Source: Mesostigma viride
Lineage: Eukaryota; Streptophyta; Mesostigmatophyceae; Mesostigmatales; Mesostigmataceae
Length of the DNA: 64,000 bases
Direction of reading: 5' to 3'
Assembly: GCA_009746045.1 (NCBI GenBank)
Contig: RPFO01000264.1
Location: forward strand, 372,001-436,000
Shown here: piece by piece, positions 19,897 through 29,660 of the stretch
Numbering within the stretch: position 1 is the stretch's first letter
How the letters are laid out: each line of letters begins with the position of its first letter
Translations under genes and position numbers: made by a program
Notes under the pieces: model-generated
Databases searched by the model: none
What the model was told of the DNA's origin: nothing
Seen by the model: only the letters and a program-made list of their open reading frames with translations

Positions 19897-22215
19897 TCAC
19901 GGGTGTTGCATCGTCATGCGCTTGCGCAACACTGCGTACTGCGGGGCAGCCTCCCGCGCCTCCTTGGTGAGTGCATCCGCGGGATTGAGTTCATCCGCGA
20001 TGTGCTGGAGACGCGTGACGCAGGAGGCCGCCTCAGCGAGTACGAGGTAATCAACGTCCTGTGACCGCGCATAGGGATTGTCAAGGAAGGCCAAACAACT
20101 TTGTGAGTCAGTGTGCACCGTGCTAGTCCAGTGAAGAGTGAACCCACACGAGCCAAATACCCAACCCAGCAAGTACCGCAGCCACATGCCATGTGAGATA
20201 GCTGAAACAATGCCCCGGCATTCAGCCGTGTTGGGGCTAGTGGCAATGCGGCTGTGCAAGCGCGAGTACCAATCTAACAACATGCCAGGCTGTCCCTCAT
20301 TGCTAATAAAGAACAGTGCCCCCATGCGGGCCCGCACTTGGCTGACTGTGCGCGTCTCTAGATTAGCATCCGTCACTATCTCGAGGTGCACCGGCTGTGA
20401 GCAATCGAGCCCACGAAGCACAATGCCGGGCGTCATGGCCAGCTGCCGCCGAACATGAATGGACCCTAGTCCTTCCAGCACATCATCGGGCAGGCGAGCG
20501 AGCACCGCCAAATCAGGTGCCACCGTGTCCGCCAACCACCCGAGCTTGCCCTTAACCGAGGGCCCATGGGTTGCCAACAGCGGGGACGGGAGGTCGGCCA
20601 GCAGGTCAACCACATAGTTGCGGCTATCCTGCATGTGCATGACCCATTCGCCAGAACGCGAATCCCGCTGCAACGTAGACTGCACGCCGCAAAACACCAC
20701 GGGTTTACCCTCCTCATGATCCACCGCCCTGCCCAGGGGAAACTTAGCCGCCACTGCAGCAAGAAACTGGGTAGCAAAGGTGCGAGGTGCCACCAGCTTG
20801 AAGTCATCGCCATGCCACACGAAGAGGGCTGGCTCGCCAGGGACGCCGGTGGGGACCACAAAGAAGTTAGGATCCGCGCGATGGTACGTGGCCCCTAAGC
20901 TCTGCAAGACCTCCTCCGCGGAAATGCGGAAGATGATGGGAGAGCTCTGCAGCCCCTCCACCCCTGTCAACAGCTCGATATACTCGCTGCCAATGGTGCC
21001 ATCCTGCCAGACCACCGGGACCTTCACCACGTAGCGGGTGCCTTGCCATGTTTGCTGCGCGACCCCAGCGTCGCTGTGGAGGAATGCCCGCTGAAAGTCA
21101 CCGCACCACATCCCGTAGTCCTTGCCCGCGTTCCGCTTGCCCAAGTAGATGACCGTCAGTAGCCGATGCGAAACATGGTTGAGCCCAGGGGTATAAAGAT
21201 CCTTGGCGTCCAGCGGGGAGGACCCCTTCGTCTCCGTGACCACGGGCCTTACCCGGAACACCACCGAAGAGTTGGTCTCGTCCGGCTTGTAGGTGAGCAC
21301 GAACTTCAACCGCAACCGCGTGGCCCCGGCTGGCACACTCTCCAATCCTCGGTAGACCTCGCGCTCTCGCCACTGCTCCTTGGCTCGAATGAACGCGTCG
21401 CGCCACAAAGCAAACTTGAGAGGATCTTGACAGTCCAGGACAAGTTGCTCCCACGTCACAGGGCTATCCGCCGCCAGTGAGTGTGAGTGGAGGCCGAAGC
21501 TGCGCGGGTGCCAATCCTGAGGCTGAATGATGGACTGGACGAGCGGCGGTGTGGAAAACGCCGCCATCGGTAAGCGCCGCACGACGCCGGGCTGCCCGAC
21601 CACCACCCCCAATGGAGCGTGGTACTCGCGAAGCGGGATGCTGCCCACCCCCGCGACTGACAGCAAGTCAGCGGACACTGAGAACCCCGGGTATGATACG
21701 AAAGGTTCGCCCAGCAAGGCCACATCCTCGTAGCCATCCACGACGTGAAACGGCGTGTCAATGCCCAACACCGGCAGCACCACCATCCCGGTAACTTGAT
21801 ATGCCGAAGTGCCTGCAAAGTCGGTCACCGATTTGTACGGCGACTCTAGCACTGGATACAGGGTGGCTGCCCGACGAGAGATAATAGACACGGATGCTTG
21901 CGTGTCCACAGCCACCAGCTGCCACGGTCTACACGTAGGAAACAAGGCTGACTTAACCGGCCTGACCCCCTGTGAGAGAGTTTTGACCTGAGCCACCCCT
22001 GATGCAGCTTTCGCTTTAAGCGCCTGAGCACGCCACAAGGCCGTGACCGTTGAAGCCAGGTCCCTAGGTGGGCGAGGCGCATGGGCAGGACCCTGACCCT
22101 CCGGCGAGGCCACGCTAGGCGGGCCTCCCACATTATCCGTGGCTAGCACAGGAGGTGAGTCACTACGTGCACTAGGTCCCGTCAAACCCACCCCATCCTC
22201 ATCCCACCCATCCAC
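19897..22215 (-). CDS. Element E retropepsin-like domain, RT and RNase H (772 aa)
   Basis: The retropepsin-like domain is near residues 95-180, with AVDTQASVSIISRRAA (D104) and VALLGEPFVSYPG. The RT domain begins near 300 with RLRLKFVLTYKPDE, then FQRAFLHSDAGVAQQTW (catalytic Asp) and the box FVWHGDDFKLVA in place of YVDD. RNase H has IVTDANLETRTVSQ, AECRGIVSAI and TDSQSCLAFL, with SQDVDYLV and NPADALTK at the end. The frame overlaps the upstream integrase ORF by 34 bp. The equivalent in element D is one continuous frame. A run of eight G at 22240-22247, about 25 bp upstream, is the likely place of a one-base indel. Confidence 0.88.
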   Translation of the reverse strand: MDGWDEDGVGLTGPSARSDSPPVLATDNVGGPPSVASPEGQGPAHAPRPPRDLASTVTALWRAQALKAKAASGVAQVKTLSQGVRPVKSALFPTCRPWQLVAVDTQASVSIISRRAATLYPVLESPYKSVTDFAGTSAYQVTGMVVLPVLGIDTPFHVVDGYEDVALLGEPFVSYPGFSVSADLLSVAGVGSIPLREYHAPLGVVVGQPGVVRRLPMAAFSTPPLVQSIIQPQDWHPRSFGLHSHSLAADSPVTWEQLVLDCQDPLKFALWRDAFIRAKEQWREREVYRGLESVPAGATRLRLKFVLTYKPDETNSSVVFRVRPVVTETKGSSPLDAKDLYTPGLNHVSHRLLTVIYLGKRNAGKDYGMWCGDFQRAFLHSDAGVAQQTWQGTRYVVKVPVVWQDGTIGSEYIELLTGVEGLQSSPIIFRISAEEVLQSLGATYHRADPNFFVVPTGVPGEPALFVWHGDDFKLVAPRTFATQFLAAVAAKFPLGRAVDHEEGKPVVFCGVQSTLQRDSRSGEWVMHMQDSRNYVVDLLADLPSPLLATHGPSVKGKLGWLADTVAPDLAVLARLPDDVLEGLGSIHVRRQLAMTPGIVLRGLDCSQPVHLEIVTDANLETRTVSQVRARMGALFFISNEGQPGMLLDWYSRLHSRIATSPNTAECRGIVSAISHGMWLRYLLGWVFGSCGFTLHWTSTVHTDSQSCLAFLDNPYARSQDVDYLVLAEAASCVTRLQHIADELNPADALTKEAREAAPQYAVLRKRMTMQHP

Positions 22216-24290
22216 GGGGTCATATTGGGGCCCAGGGGAGGGGGGGGTGTAGCTGTGTCTGCCCCTGGGAGCGACCCGTGGGGTACCACCTCAGATGCTA
22301 CGACAGGCGCATTATCCTTCACTACCCACCCCAGTGCCCTGTTGGCTGCCAGCTCACTCTCCATGCTATCCCCTTGCTTATAGCCTGCCACCGATGCCCA
22401 TGGTACCCTATACACCCGATCATTCCACTCTATGTCTATGACCCGCAGCGGCCAGTCTAACTTTGTGATGGCCCCAGGCCCCTGCATGGTGCCCCGTTTG
22501 CCGCTGGGCGAGCTCTCCTTGTGGAACATGACCAACTGCCCGACCTCAAAAGCGCTAGACAAATCAGGCAGCGTGGCATCCTTGAGCCGCAGCTTGGCGG
22601 CGGTATCCTGTAGATGCTGTTGGTATGCCTCTACTACCTCGGGTGAGTAGGTGCCCGCTGACAGCCCCCGAGGCGTGACTAGCCCAAAGCCCTTGACATC
22701 AAGCACGTGCCTATGGTTGCACACATGCATGAGCTCCTTGCACCACGCCGTCTTGACCGCGTAGGATTTGCCATGTGGGTTATCCTGTCGCTTGGCTGCC
22801 ACAGTCTTGACATAGCTTACAGTGCGATCTATCATGCCCATATTGCCGTGATCCTCACGCCCCACGATGACCACGGCCTCCATCCCCGGCAAACCTTGCA
22901 CACAGCGGAACTGCTGGTCTAGCATGAGCTCCACTACGGGATGAAAGAAAGCCAGGCTGATCTTGATAGCCCTGTGCAGGTCAGCCTCAAACATGTGAGG
23001 CAGCGGCTCAATGTAGGTGGCCTTGCTGAACCTATCCTTGACTATGAAATAGGTGTCCCCCCCTTCCATGTGCATGACATCCCCCACAAGGTACCCTCGC
23101 TCCAAGGGTGGAGTCTTGGCATGCCGCCTACGCGACTTCTTCCTGATCTTGATGCAGGCAGGACACTGAGCACGCACATTCTTCAGCTCGTTGTATAAAG
23201 GTGCCCCTAACATGTGTGCCCCCTCTACCTCGGCTTGGGCCTCATGCCCGTATGCACGGTGCATCTGGTATGCTAACAGTTTCAGGGTGACAGCCTGAGG
23301 TGCAGTGGCATTGTCAGGATTCTCAACAGGTGGGGTGACTACTGGGGTAGTGACATTGGCTAACTGGGCAGCTTCAGAGGCTGCACGAAAGGCCGCCCGT
23401 GTGAGCACCTTGCCAATGTGAAGATCCACACTAGGGTGGTGTGTACCGAGAACATCTGCCCGCCCAGCATTCTCTTGCACTGTCACAACATTCCTCATAG
23501 GCCCAACCGCCCCAGTATCTAGCTGGGGTGCTGCAGTAGTGCTTGGTCGCTCGGCGTTGTACACACCCGACCTAGAAGACACCACATTGCTTAGGTCACG
23601 CATTGTAGACCCGTGCTCAGGAAGCACGTGATCCTGGCGCGACAGAGCCAGAGCAGCATCAACGGATTGCGTGAGCACATCACGGAATGAGACAGAGGAT
23701 GCAGTCACGTTGCTTTTAGGAACGACGTCAGGCTCTACGACGGCCCGGTTCAGCGTGACGCATTGAGCAAAAGAAGGGGTATCGAGCGTGCTCTCACCTG
23801 ACTTTCGTGCTGCCCGTCGCTCTGCCCACTCCTCGCGTGTGCCGTGGACGACGATGCGCTTGGCCTTGCACGCCTCCACGCTGTGACCACGCAGAACGTC
23901 GTGGCACTTGCGGCAAAGGTTGTCCTCGAGCTCCAGGTCCGGGCGAACTCGGCAGTCATCCCGGACATGGCGACGTCCGAAGCAGCGCTCACAGCGTTGC
24001 TTGCGGTCAGTAGACGCCCCCTGCTGCCGCTTGGCCGGGGGATTATCACCCTGCTTGGCGTCGCCACCATGCCCGCGCTTGCGCCCTCGCTGGCCCCCGT
24101 TGTTGCCGTGGCCGACGACCTTTTTCAGGATGGCCGTAAGCTCCGACCGCGTAATTGGAGCCTCTGCGCCTGAAGAAGAAGACGCGCCGGCATCCACCTT
24201 GCGCAGGGATGGCAGAGCAGCCGAGGCAGCCGGCTTGGACTGCGCACTCTTGAAGCATGAGATAAATACAGCATGCCCTCGTCGAAACTG
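22182..24290 (-). CDS. Element E Gag C-terminus with zinc knuckles and integrase
   Basis: The frame is open from 24374, but coding in it probably starts near 24290 after a frame change from the Gag ORF. Two CCHC-like knuckles come first (CERCFGRRHVRDDC; CRKCHDVLRGHSVEAC). A long linker leads to the integrase zinc region (MHRAYGHEAQAEVEGA ... CPACIKIRKK). The core has D in YLVGDVMHMEGGD, D in ELMLDQQFRC, and DHGNMGMIDRTV, where the catalytic Glu position is Asp. The C-terminal domain has GQLVMFHKESSPSGKRGTMQ. The Glu to Asp change may impair strand transfer. Confidence 0.85.
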   Translation of the reverse strand, partial: QFRRGHAVFISCFKSAQSKPAASAALPSLRKVDAGASSSSGAEAPITRSELTAILKKVVGHGNNGGQRGRKRGHGGDAKQGDNPPAKRQQGASTDRKQRCERCFGRRHVRDDCRVRPDLELEDNLCRKCHDVLRGHSVEACKAKRIVVHGTREEWAERRAARKSGESTLDTPSFAQCVTLNRAVVEPDVVPKSNVTASSVSFRDVLTQSVDAALALSRQDHVLPEHGSTMRDLSNVVSSRSGVYNAERPSTTAAPQLDTGAVGPMRNVVTVQENAGRADVLGTHHPSVDLHIGKVLTRAAFRAASEAAQLANVTTPVVTPPVENPDNATAPQAVTLKLLAYQMHRAYGHEAQAEVEGAHMLGAPLYNELKNVRAQCPACIKIRKKSRRRHAKTPPLERGYLVGDVMHMEGGDTYFIVKDRFSKATYIEPLPHMFEADLHRAIKISLAFFHPVVELMLDQQFRCVQGLPGMEAVVIVGREDHGNMGMIDRTVSYVKTVAAKRQDNPHGKSYAVKTAWCKELMHVCNHRHVLDVKGFGLVTPRGLSAGTYSPEVVEAYQQHLQDTAAKLRLKDATLPDLSSAFEVGQLVMFHKESSPSGKRGTMQGPGAITKLDWPLRVIDIEWNDRVYRVPWASVAGYKQGDSMESELAANRALGWVVKDNAPVVASEVVPHGSLPGADTATPPPPLGPNMTPWMGGMRMGWV

Positions 24291-24964
24291 ACAGCACTCT
24301 TCTTTTTGAGTTCCGTCGCTATGGTCAGATGCACATCCGACGACAGGTCGCATTTCTTGAGAAATCGATTGCACAGGAAAATGGGCTTGAGAGTATCTAG
24401 CAGCTTGTGCTTGTGCACGAAGACCTGGAAATCACGTGCAGCCCCGGGCAAATTTGCCTTATTAACTGCATAGCCCTCGAAGTCATTGAAGGCTTGCTCG
24501 TCGGCCTCTTCCTTAGACCGCGACAAGTGGGCATCTAGACCGTTGTAAAAAACTTCCCAGGTTTGTTTGTTGTCGTCCGCAATGCGAACTAGATTGGCAA
24601 TGTTTGGGTGCTTTGTTGTACTGCAGAATACTGCACGGAACTTGCCAATCAGCTCCGAATCTTTGTCTGCGCGTCCATCGCGCAGACGCTTGAGAGCAGC
24701 TAGAAAATCTGCTGCGTCGTCCGCCGTATAGTCGGCAGGTAGATCCGCGGGCACCTCCGTTTGCTTGAGAGGGCCGCGATTCAGTGCATCGTCAGCAGCA
24801 AGCATCAGATGCTTGAACTGCTTGGCCAGTTCAGGTTGCGCCACGAGGGTTTGCATCAACCTCGTGGCCTCGTCCGCACTAAAGCGTGGCAGGACGGTCC
24901 CTGCGGCCTCGCCACTTGGCGTATCTGTGTGTTCGCCGGTGCGGCTCCGTGTACCGGAAGCCAT
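24125..24964 (-). CDS. Element E Gag N-terminal part (279-aa frame)
   Basis: It starts 19 bp after the 5' LTR with MASGTRSRTGEHTDTPSGEA. The helical Gag-type body is seen in DFLAALKRLRDGRADKDSEL, KQTWEVFYNGLDAHLSRSKE and KPIFLCNRFLKKCDLSSDVH. Coding quality drops after about 24260 (SHASRVRSPSRL), where the knuckle-bearing frame takes over one base back. An AAAAAG stretch near 24300 could allow -1 slippage; a plain indel is equally possible. Confidence 0.8.
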   Translation of the reverse strand: MASGTRSRTGEHTDTPSGEAAGTVLPRFSADEATRLMQTLVAQPELAKQFKHLMLAADDALNRGPLKQTEVPADLPADYTADDAADFLAALKRLRDGRADKDSELIGKFRAVFCSTTKHPNIANLVRIADDNKQTWEVFYNGLDAHLSRSKEEADEQAFNDFEGYAVNKANLPGAARDFQVFVHKHKLLDTLKPIFLCNRFLKKCDLSSDVHLTIATELKKKSAVSFDEGMLYLSHASRVRSPSRLPRLLCHPCARWMPARLLLQAQRLQLRGRSLRPS

Positions 24965-24983
24965 CGGGATTTTTATGAATACA

Positions 24984-25328
24984 AGTTAAAGCCCGACCGG
25001 CTCAGCTATGGCGGTCGGTCACGTTGAGCTTGGGATAAGGTGAACACAGAGAACTGCTGTCGGAGCTGGCCCACCACTGGTTTATGTCTTAGCCAGCAAA
25101 CCCTATCCGGTTAGCCGTAACCGTGGGACAAGCTAGCTGTCCGTACCGACCCGGATAAGGCCCCGGACTGGGGCCTAGGTGGCACCGGCCCTAGGCGCCG
25201 CCCTTAGACCGGTCGACCGCATCGGACCGCCGGATTATAGCCGGCGGCTTAGCGGACGCTAGCGGAAGGCGTGCGGACGGACATGGGGAACTTAGAGCCA
25301 AATCCTAGGGCTCTAGAGTTACTCAACT
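24984..25328 (-). repeat. 5' LTR of element E (345 bp)
   Basis: Partner of 19175-19519. On the minus strand it begins AGTTGAGTAACTC and ends GGGCTTTAACT, followed by TGTATTCATAAA, the lineage primer-site motif. GAGAT follows on the plus side at 25329. Confidence 0.9.
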
Positions 25329-26661
25329 GAGATGACTGCAGTGCTCGGGCCCAGCTGAGGGGGGACGCTGCAGTCTGTGGTGGGCGGCGAAGGGAGCCTA
25401 ACCCCATGTTATTGTCCCGGCGCAGCCCTAGAACAATCTTGCTGAGCAACCCACCACCCCGGCGAGGCTGACTAACGGCAGCCGGACCCTGGCTAACGGC
25501 AGGGGTAATGCCCTCCCTACTACCCTCGCGCAGGTCAGCAGGGGGCTCGCGAGCTAAGCTCTGCACATCTGCAGCAAGTGCCACCAGATCACCGTCCTCC
25601 TCAACATGCTCATCGTCCTCTACCTCCCGAGCTTCGGCAGACATTTGCATAGGGTCAGAGGCAGGCATGGGTAAAAGAGGGGCAATCACGTCACCTGGTG
25701 GAGGCCGCAAGAAGTTGTCCGCGTCCTCGTAGTAGTGCAGAAGGCGCTCCCACGCACTTGTGTTCGGTTGATAGTGCTTGAGCTTGCTCCACGGGATGTG
25801 GTGTTGCTTGTCCTGCAAGGAAACAACGGCCTTGCGCACACTCCCATCCACGGACACTACCGTGGCTGGACCATTCCACTGTCCCCTCTTTCCAAAGGGG
25901 CCCTCTTTATGCACCCAAACCAGGTCTCCTACACTATAGGCGGTAACCGGCCTACGTGTATCCCTTCGTACCAGGTTGGCAAATCTACCCTGCAAATGGC
26001 GTGCCCACTCCTCTTCTATCTCTGGTGGGTAGTGGCCGTGCTGCAATCCCTCAGCTGTTATCACCACATTGCGAGAAGGAATGGACAACAACACACGCCG
26101 ATTAAGGCATACACAAATCCGCAACGCCCACATGAGGCAGGCTGCGTATGCCGAAAGGGATGCATCACCTTGTCTCCGTGCAGCTTGCTTGAATTCTTGC
26201 ACGGCACGCTCCACTATACCCTGACCAGTGTGGTCCTCACGCCCAACTGTCTTGAGGCATTCAAATCCAGGCTGGCCCTCTAGACACGCGAACTGCCTCT
26301 CCATCTGTATTGACTCGAGTGGTGAGAAAAAGGACGAAGAGACATCCATGGCTTCTGCCAGGTCGGCGGCTTCCATATGACGCAAAGGAACTACAGCTAC
26401 GTTATGAGCATATCTATCTATTGCAATAAAGTATGGCATGTGTGCCCAGAACAGCACATCACCTACGATTTCCCCCTTTCTCGCAGGTGGATGCTTTACA
26501 TGGTGGCGAGGAGGCTTGGGGCCTGACGATTGACATTGTGGACAATCGGTTTTCTCTGAATATAGTTTAATTAACGCATGCGGGAAAGATAGGGCCGCTA
26601 TGCCTTGGCCTGGATGTGGAAGGCTGTCTGCGACATGGGCTGACTGATTCGATCTGTACAA
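25329..26661 (-). pseudogene. Element X integrase (right fragment)
   Basis: The minus-strand frame from 26661 carries a zinc region (AHVADSLPH ... DCPQCQSS), the core GEIVGDVLFWAHMPYF, MERQFACLEGQPG, and REDHTGQGIVERAVQEFK with the catalytic Glu, then the tail YSVGDLVWVHKEGPFGKRGQ. It ends in SPLSWARALQSS where element E cuts it. Past E, the next domain is the protease-like fragment at 18863-19165, in another frame, so X already carries a frameshift. No gag for X is visible. Confidence 0.8.
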
Positions 26662-27295
26662 AGGGTTTCCTGTTCGCCCAAATTCTCCTTGGATGACCCG
26701 GTTGTTTATAAGGGTCGGTGGCTATTAATTAGTGGTCCGAGAAAACTAATTGTAGGTGTTATACGACTTGCTTGCAAAGATTCGTGTTTGGTTGCACCAG
26801 CTGAGGTTAGGTGGGGACCTGTAGGGTCGGCTGGCTTCTTAACAAATCTTTGGCTGATTTGTTTTCTTTAGTGAGTCGTGATTAATTATTGTATAGTGGA
26901 TTCGGACCGGCCCAAGGGGGTTGATGGGCGAGTTTATTGTTTGCCAAACTTGGGAACCTTGTACAACTACCTGTACGGTTAACGCACTAGCCTGGGGGTG
27001 CGTGGCCACGTTGTTTGTAGTGGCGTTTTCAACACTGTTCAGGCCGGCGTGTGACGCATGGTGGTGTTACTTAATTTAGGATGATGTCAGCTTGTGTGTC
27101 GGCGGGCCATGCCTTAAGCAAGCTAGGCAGGCAATTATCCGCAATTGTTTCTTTCCCCTCCCTCCCACCCTGGAGGCTTCTTGCTTCCGCGTGCGGATTG
27201 AGAAACCATAAGGCCACTGTTAACTGCTGCATTTGTGGCAGGGCTTCACTTATTGTATTCAATCAAATGCTGGTCTTCTTGGGAGCTCAGTGATC
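26662..27295. other. Unassigned stretch between X integrase and W gag-pre-integrase
   Basis: No coding signal on either strand. The minus strand has an AATAAA near 26935. It could be the decayed 5' end or LTR of X inserted in W, because W breaks off exactly at its zinc region (CRECYEN) at 27296. I found no clean repeat partner or target duplication. Confidence 0.35.
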
Positions 27296-27840
27296 TTAAT
27301 TTTCGTAACACTCACGACATGCTTCTAGCATTGGCGCCCCACCAAAAGCCCTAGCAAACTTGTAAGCGTTTGTTCCATGGCCAAAGAAGATGTGAAACCG
27401 AGACGCGCAGGCATACTTGAAAATTGGATCTGTATTGATCAAGTTTGATATTGCCTTAACATCCGGAGCATCGGCCATAAAACTGCCTACATCGTCTACT
27501 GCCAGGAGCCTCCTATGCTCCATAGCGCTGTCCTGCCCTGGGGCCTTCAGTTTTCCTGAGCATTGCGCACCCACGTGAACCGCTGGCGCCTAATAGGCCC
27601 AGCCTTGCCAACATTGTCCGCCTGGTTGGCAGCAGTCCGCGACTTGCAAAACCGGGCCTTGTGCCCTGGCTTGTGGCACTTGCCACACTGTCAGGTTCGT
27701 CCCCAACGGGAAAGCCTTGTTGGCCTTGCAGGTCTCGCGGGTGTGACCAGTCCCCTGGCAGCGAGGACACTTCAGGCGCCCGTCACCGGCGCCAAAAACG
27801 GCCCTGATGGCAGGGCCATCGGCATTGACTGCTGGCGTCG
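27296..27840 (-). pseudogene. Element W Gag C-terminus and integrase zinc region
   Basis: It continues the Gag frame at 35067-35729 across element H: with one GGCTT copy removed, the frame reads through GAVKPTPAVNADG. A zinc knuckle KCPRCQGTGHTRETCK follows. After a frame change near 27715 there is a second knuckle (CGKCHKPGHKARFC). Then comes the start of an integrase zinc region, FHIFFGHGTNAYKFARAFGG, as in elements D and Y. The frame stops at 27296 where the next sequence begins. Confidence 0.7.
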
Positions 27841-27845
27841 GCTTT
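27841..27845. repeat. Target-site duplication GGCTT of element H, left copy
   Basis: GGCTT precedes the LTR start TGTTTGGGAG; the second copy lies at 35062-35066 after the LTR end CTTCTGACA. Confidence 0.88.
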
Positions 27846-28279
27846 GTTTGGGAGTGAGAAAACAATGTTTGCCACAAAGTTTTACTTTATTTCACTCAGA
27901 TAAAAATAAGTCTCAGTCAGCAGCTGGCCGGCTGCTAGTTCCACCACAGGAGTGTGTGAGGTGTGAGGTACTGAGAGTGCAAACATTGTGCGTAGCTTCG
28001 CCTTTTAAACAATTCCAGGCTCAGCTACTGGGTAGCAGTTATGATCTTCCTACAACGTGGCCACACCAAACCGGGTCTTTTCTGACTGTGTGGCAGTTAC
28101 AATCATAACGTGATCTCGAGCCAACCATTCACAACCAAAGTTCAAGGTAAGTCACAGAATGACTGGGTCACTTATGGAACAGAACTTAAACATGCGGCAC
28201 ATGCTCGTCCATGCAGTCCAGAGCTAGCACTAAACTATAAGTACTAGTTTCAGGCAGGTGTGTCGATACTTCTGGTCCA
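27846..28279 (-). repeat. 3' LTR of element H (434 bp)
   Basis: On the plus strand it runs from TGTTTGGGAGTGAG to ACTTCTGGTCCA. The minus-strand start TGGACCAGAAG differs slightly from TGTCAGAAG in the 5' copy. TAAGGGGGG directly before it on the minus strand is the polypurine tract. Confidence 0.88.
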
Positions 28280-28424
28280 CCCCCCTTACTCGGCACACAG
28301 GCCGGAAAACAAACTCAAGCAAGCCAGAACAAATGTTCACTAAAAGAACTGTAGTATGGAACCAGTGACCGTCACAGGCTAGCAAGTGTGTCCTTGTGTT
28401 GTCTCATCACGAACTGCCAGTAAC

Positions 28425-28960
28425 TCAAATACCCAACAACTTGTGTCTGAGCTCCACAAAACGTGGCTCGGGTAGTGCCTTGGTGAGCATGTCGGCGATC
28501 ATCGCAGCCCCAGGAAGGTGAGACACCTGAACGGTGCCATCCGCGACCTTCGCGCGAATGTAGTGGTACTTGACGTCGATGTGCTTGGTACGCCGAGGGT
28601 GAACAGGGTCTCGTGACAGAGCCACAGCACCAGTGTTGTCGCAAAACACCTGAATTGGCCCTGAGGCCGGGTCACCCAACTCCTTGGTGATGGTGAGAAG
28701 GGGGACCACCTGCTGGGTGACACCGCACAGGGCCATGTACTCGGCCTCACAGGTGGACAGGGCTGGAGTGGGCTGCTTGCGACTGGTCCACTCCACCGCA
28801 GCACCGCGGTACATGACCATGTTGCCAGTGATTGACTTGCGGTCCACAGGATCGTTTGCCCAGTCGGCATCCGAGTAGGCCACCAGCCCCCCTGCCCCGT
28901 GTAGGACAGACCCAGGTCCTTGGTGTGTACCGCGTACTGAAGCACCCGGCGTGCCAGCCC
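28425..28960 (-). pseudogene. Element H RNase H domain
   Basis: Classical Copia RNase H: YSDADWANDPVDRKSITGN, VEWTSRKQPTPALSTCEAEY, IQVFCDNTGAVALSRDPVHP, TKHIDVKYHYIR and ADMLTKALPEPRF. The 153-residue part from 28883 is intact, but it is joined to the RT by a frameshift near 28960. Confidence 0.85.
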
Positions 28961-29660
28961 AAGGTCGCTTACAGTATAGGGTTTTTCATCTTCTGAGTCA
29001 GCAGGTTGACTGCGAATGCCAGGTCAGGCCGAGTGCATCCCATCGCATACAGGAGTGCCCCGGTGATCGCTTGGTAGACGCGAGTGTCGTCCGCGTTGAG
29101 AAGCCCCCCCTCACCACGGGGGGTGTTGGGGACGATGGGCGTCTTCACCGCCCGTGGGGAGACCCCAAAGCGCTCAGCGAGGGCCTCCAGGTACGGGCCT
29201 TGGTGCAGAAAAACTGTGCGCGCCGGCGGGTCGAGGACCAGGGAGACCCCCAGAAAGAGGGAGGGGGCATCCGTCTCGGTGATCTGGAAGCGCTGGGACA
29301 CCCGTTGGGTCCACTGCGATAGCCACTCCGCCGAGGAGTGGGAGACCAGGAGATCGTCGACATGGACGAAGGCAAAACCACCAACATACAGGAACAGACA
29401 CGTGTCCGTGGTGCTCTGGACAGCGCCAGTCTCATGGATGAGGTAGTCCCGGAGCGTGTGATGCCAGTTCCGGGGCGCCTGTTTGAGCCCATAGAGGCTC
29501 CGCCGGAGGCGCCAGAGGTACGTTTGGCCAGTGGGGTCGCGCTCCTCAAAGCCCTTGGGGGGAAGGACATACACGTCCTCCTCCAACTCAGCATAGAGGA
29601 ACGCGGTGCGGACATCCAGCTGCCGGATGGGGTGGCCAGCAGTGCCAGCACGATCGAGCC
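28961..29660 (-). pseudogene. Element H RT, C-terminal frame
   Basis: The frame reads IRQLDVRTAFLYAELEEDVY, LYGLKQAPRNWHHTLRDYLI and FAFVHVDDLLVSHSSAEW (the YVDD-type box), then MGCTRPDLAFAVNLLTQKM. It is normal Copia RT. A frameshift near 29650 separates it from the RT N-terminus. Confidence 0.85.

Larger units (their letters stand above)
19175..25328 (-). mobile_element. Element E, near-complete LTR retrotransposon of the noncanonical lineage
   Basis: Two 345-bp LTRs (19175-19519 and 24984-25328) differ at about three positions. Between them on the minus strand lie gag, zinc knuckles plus integrase, and protease-like/RT/RNase H in three overlapping frames. GAGAT duplicates flank it. It splits element X between integrase and protease-like domain. 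Confidence 0.92.
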
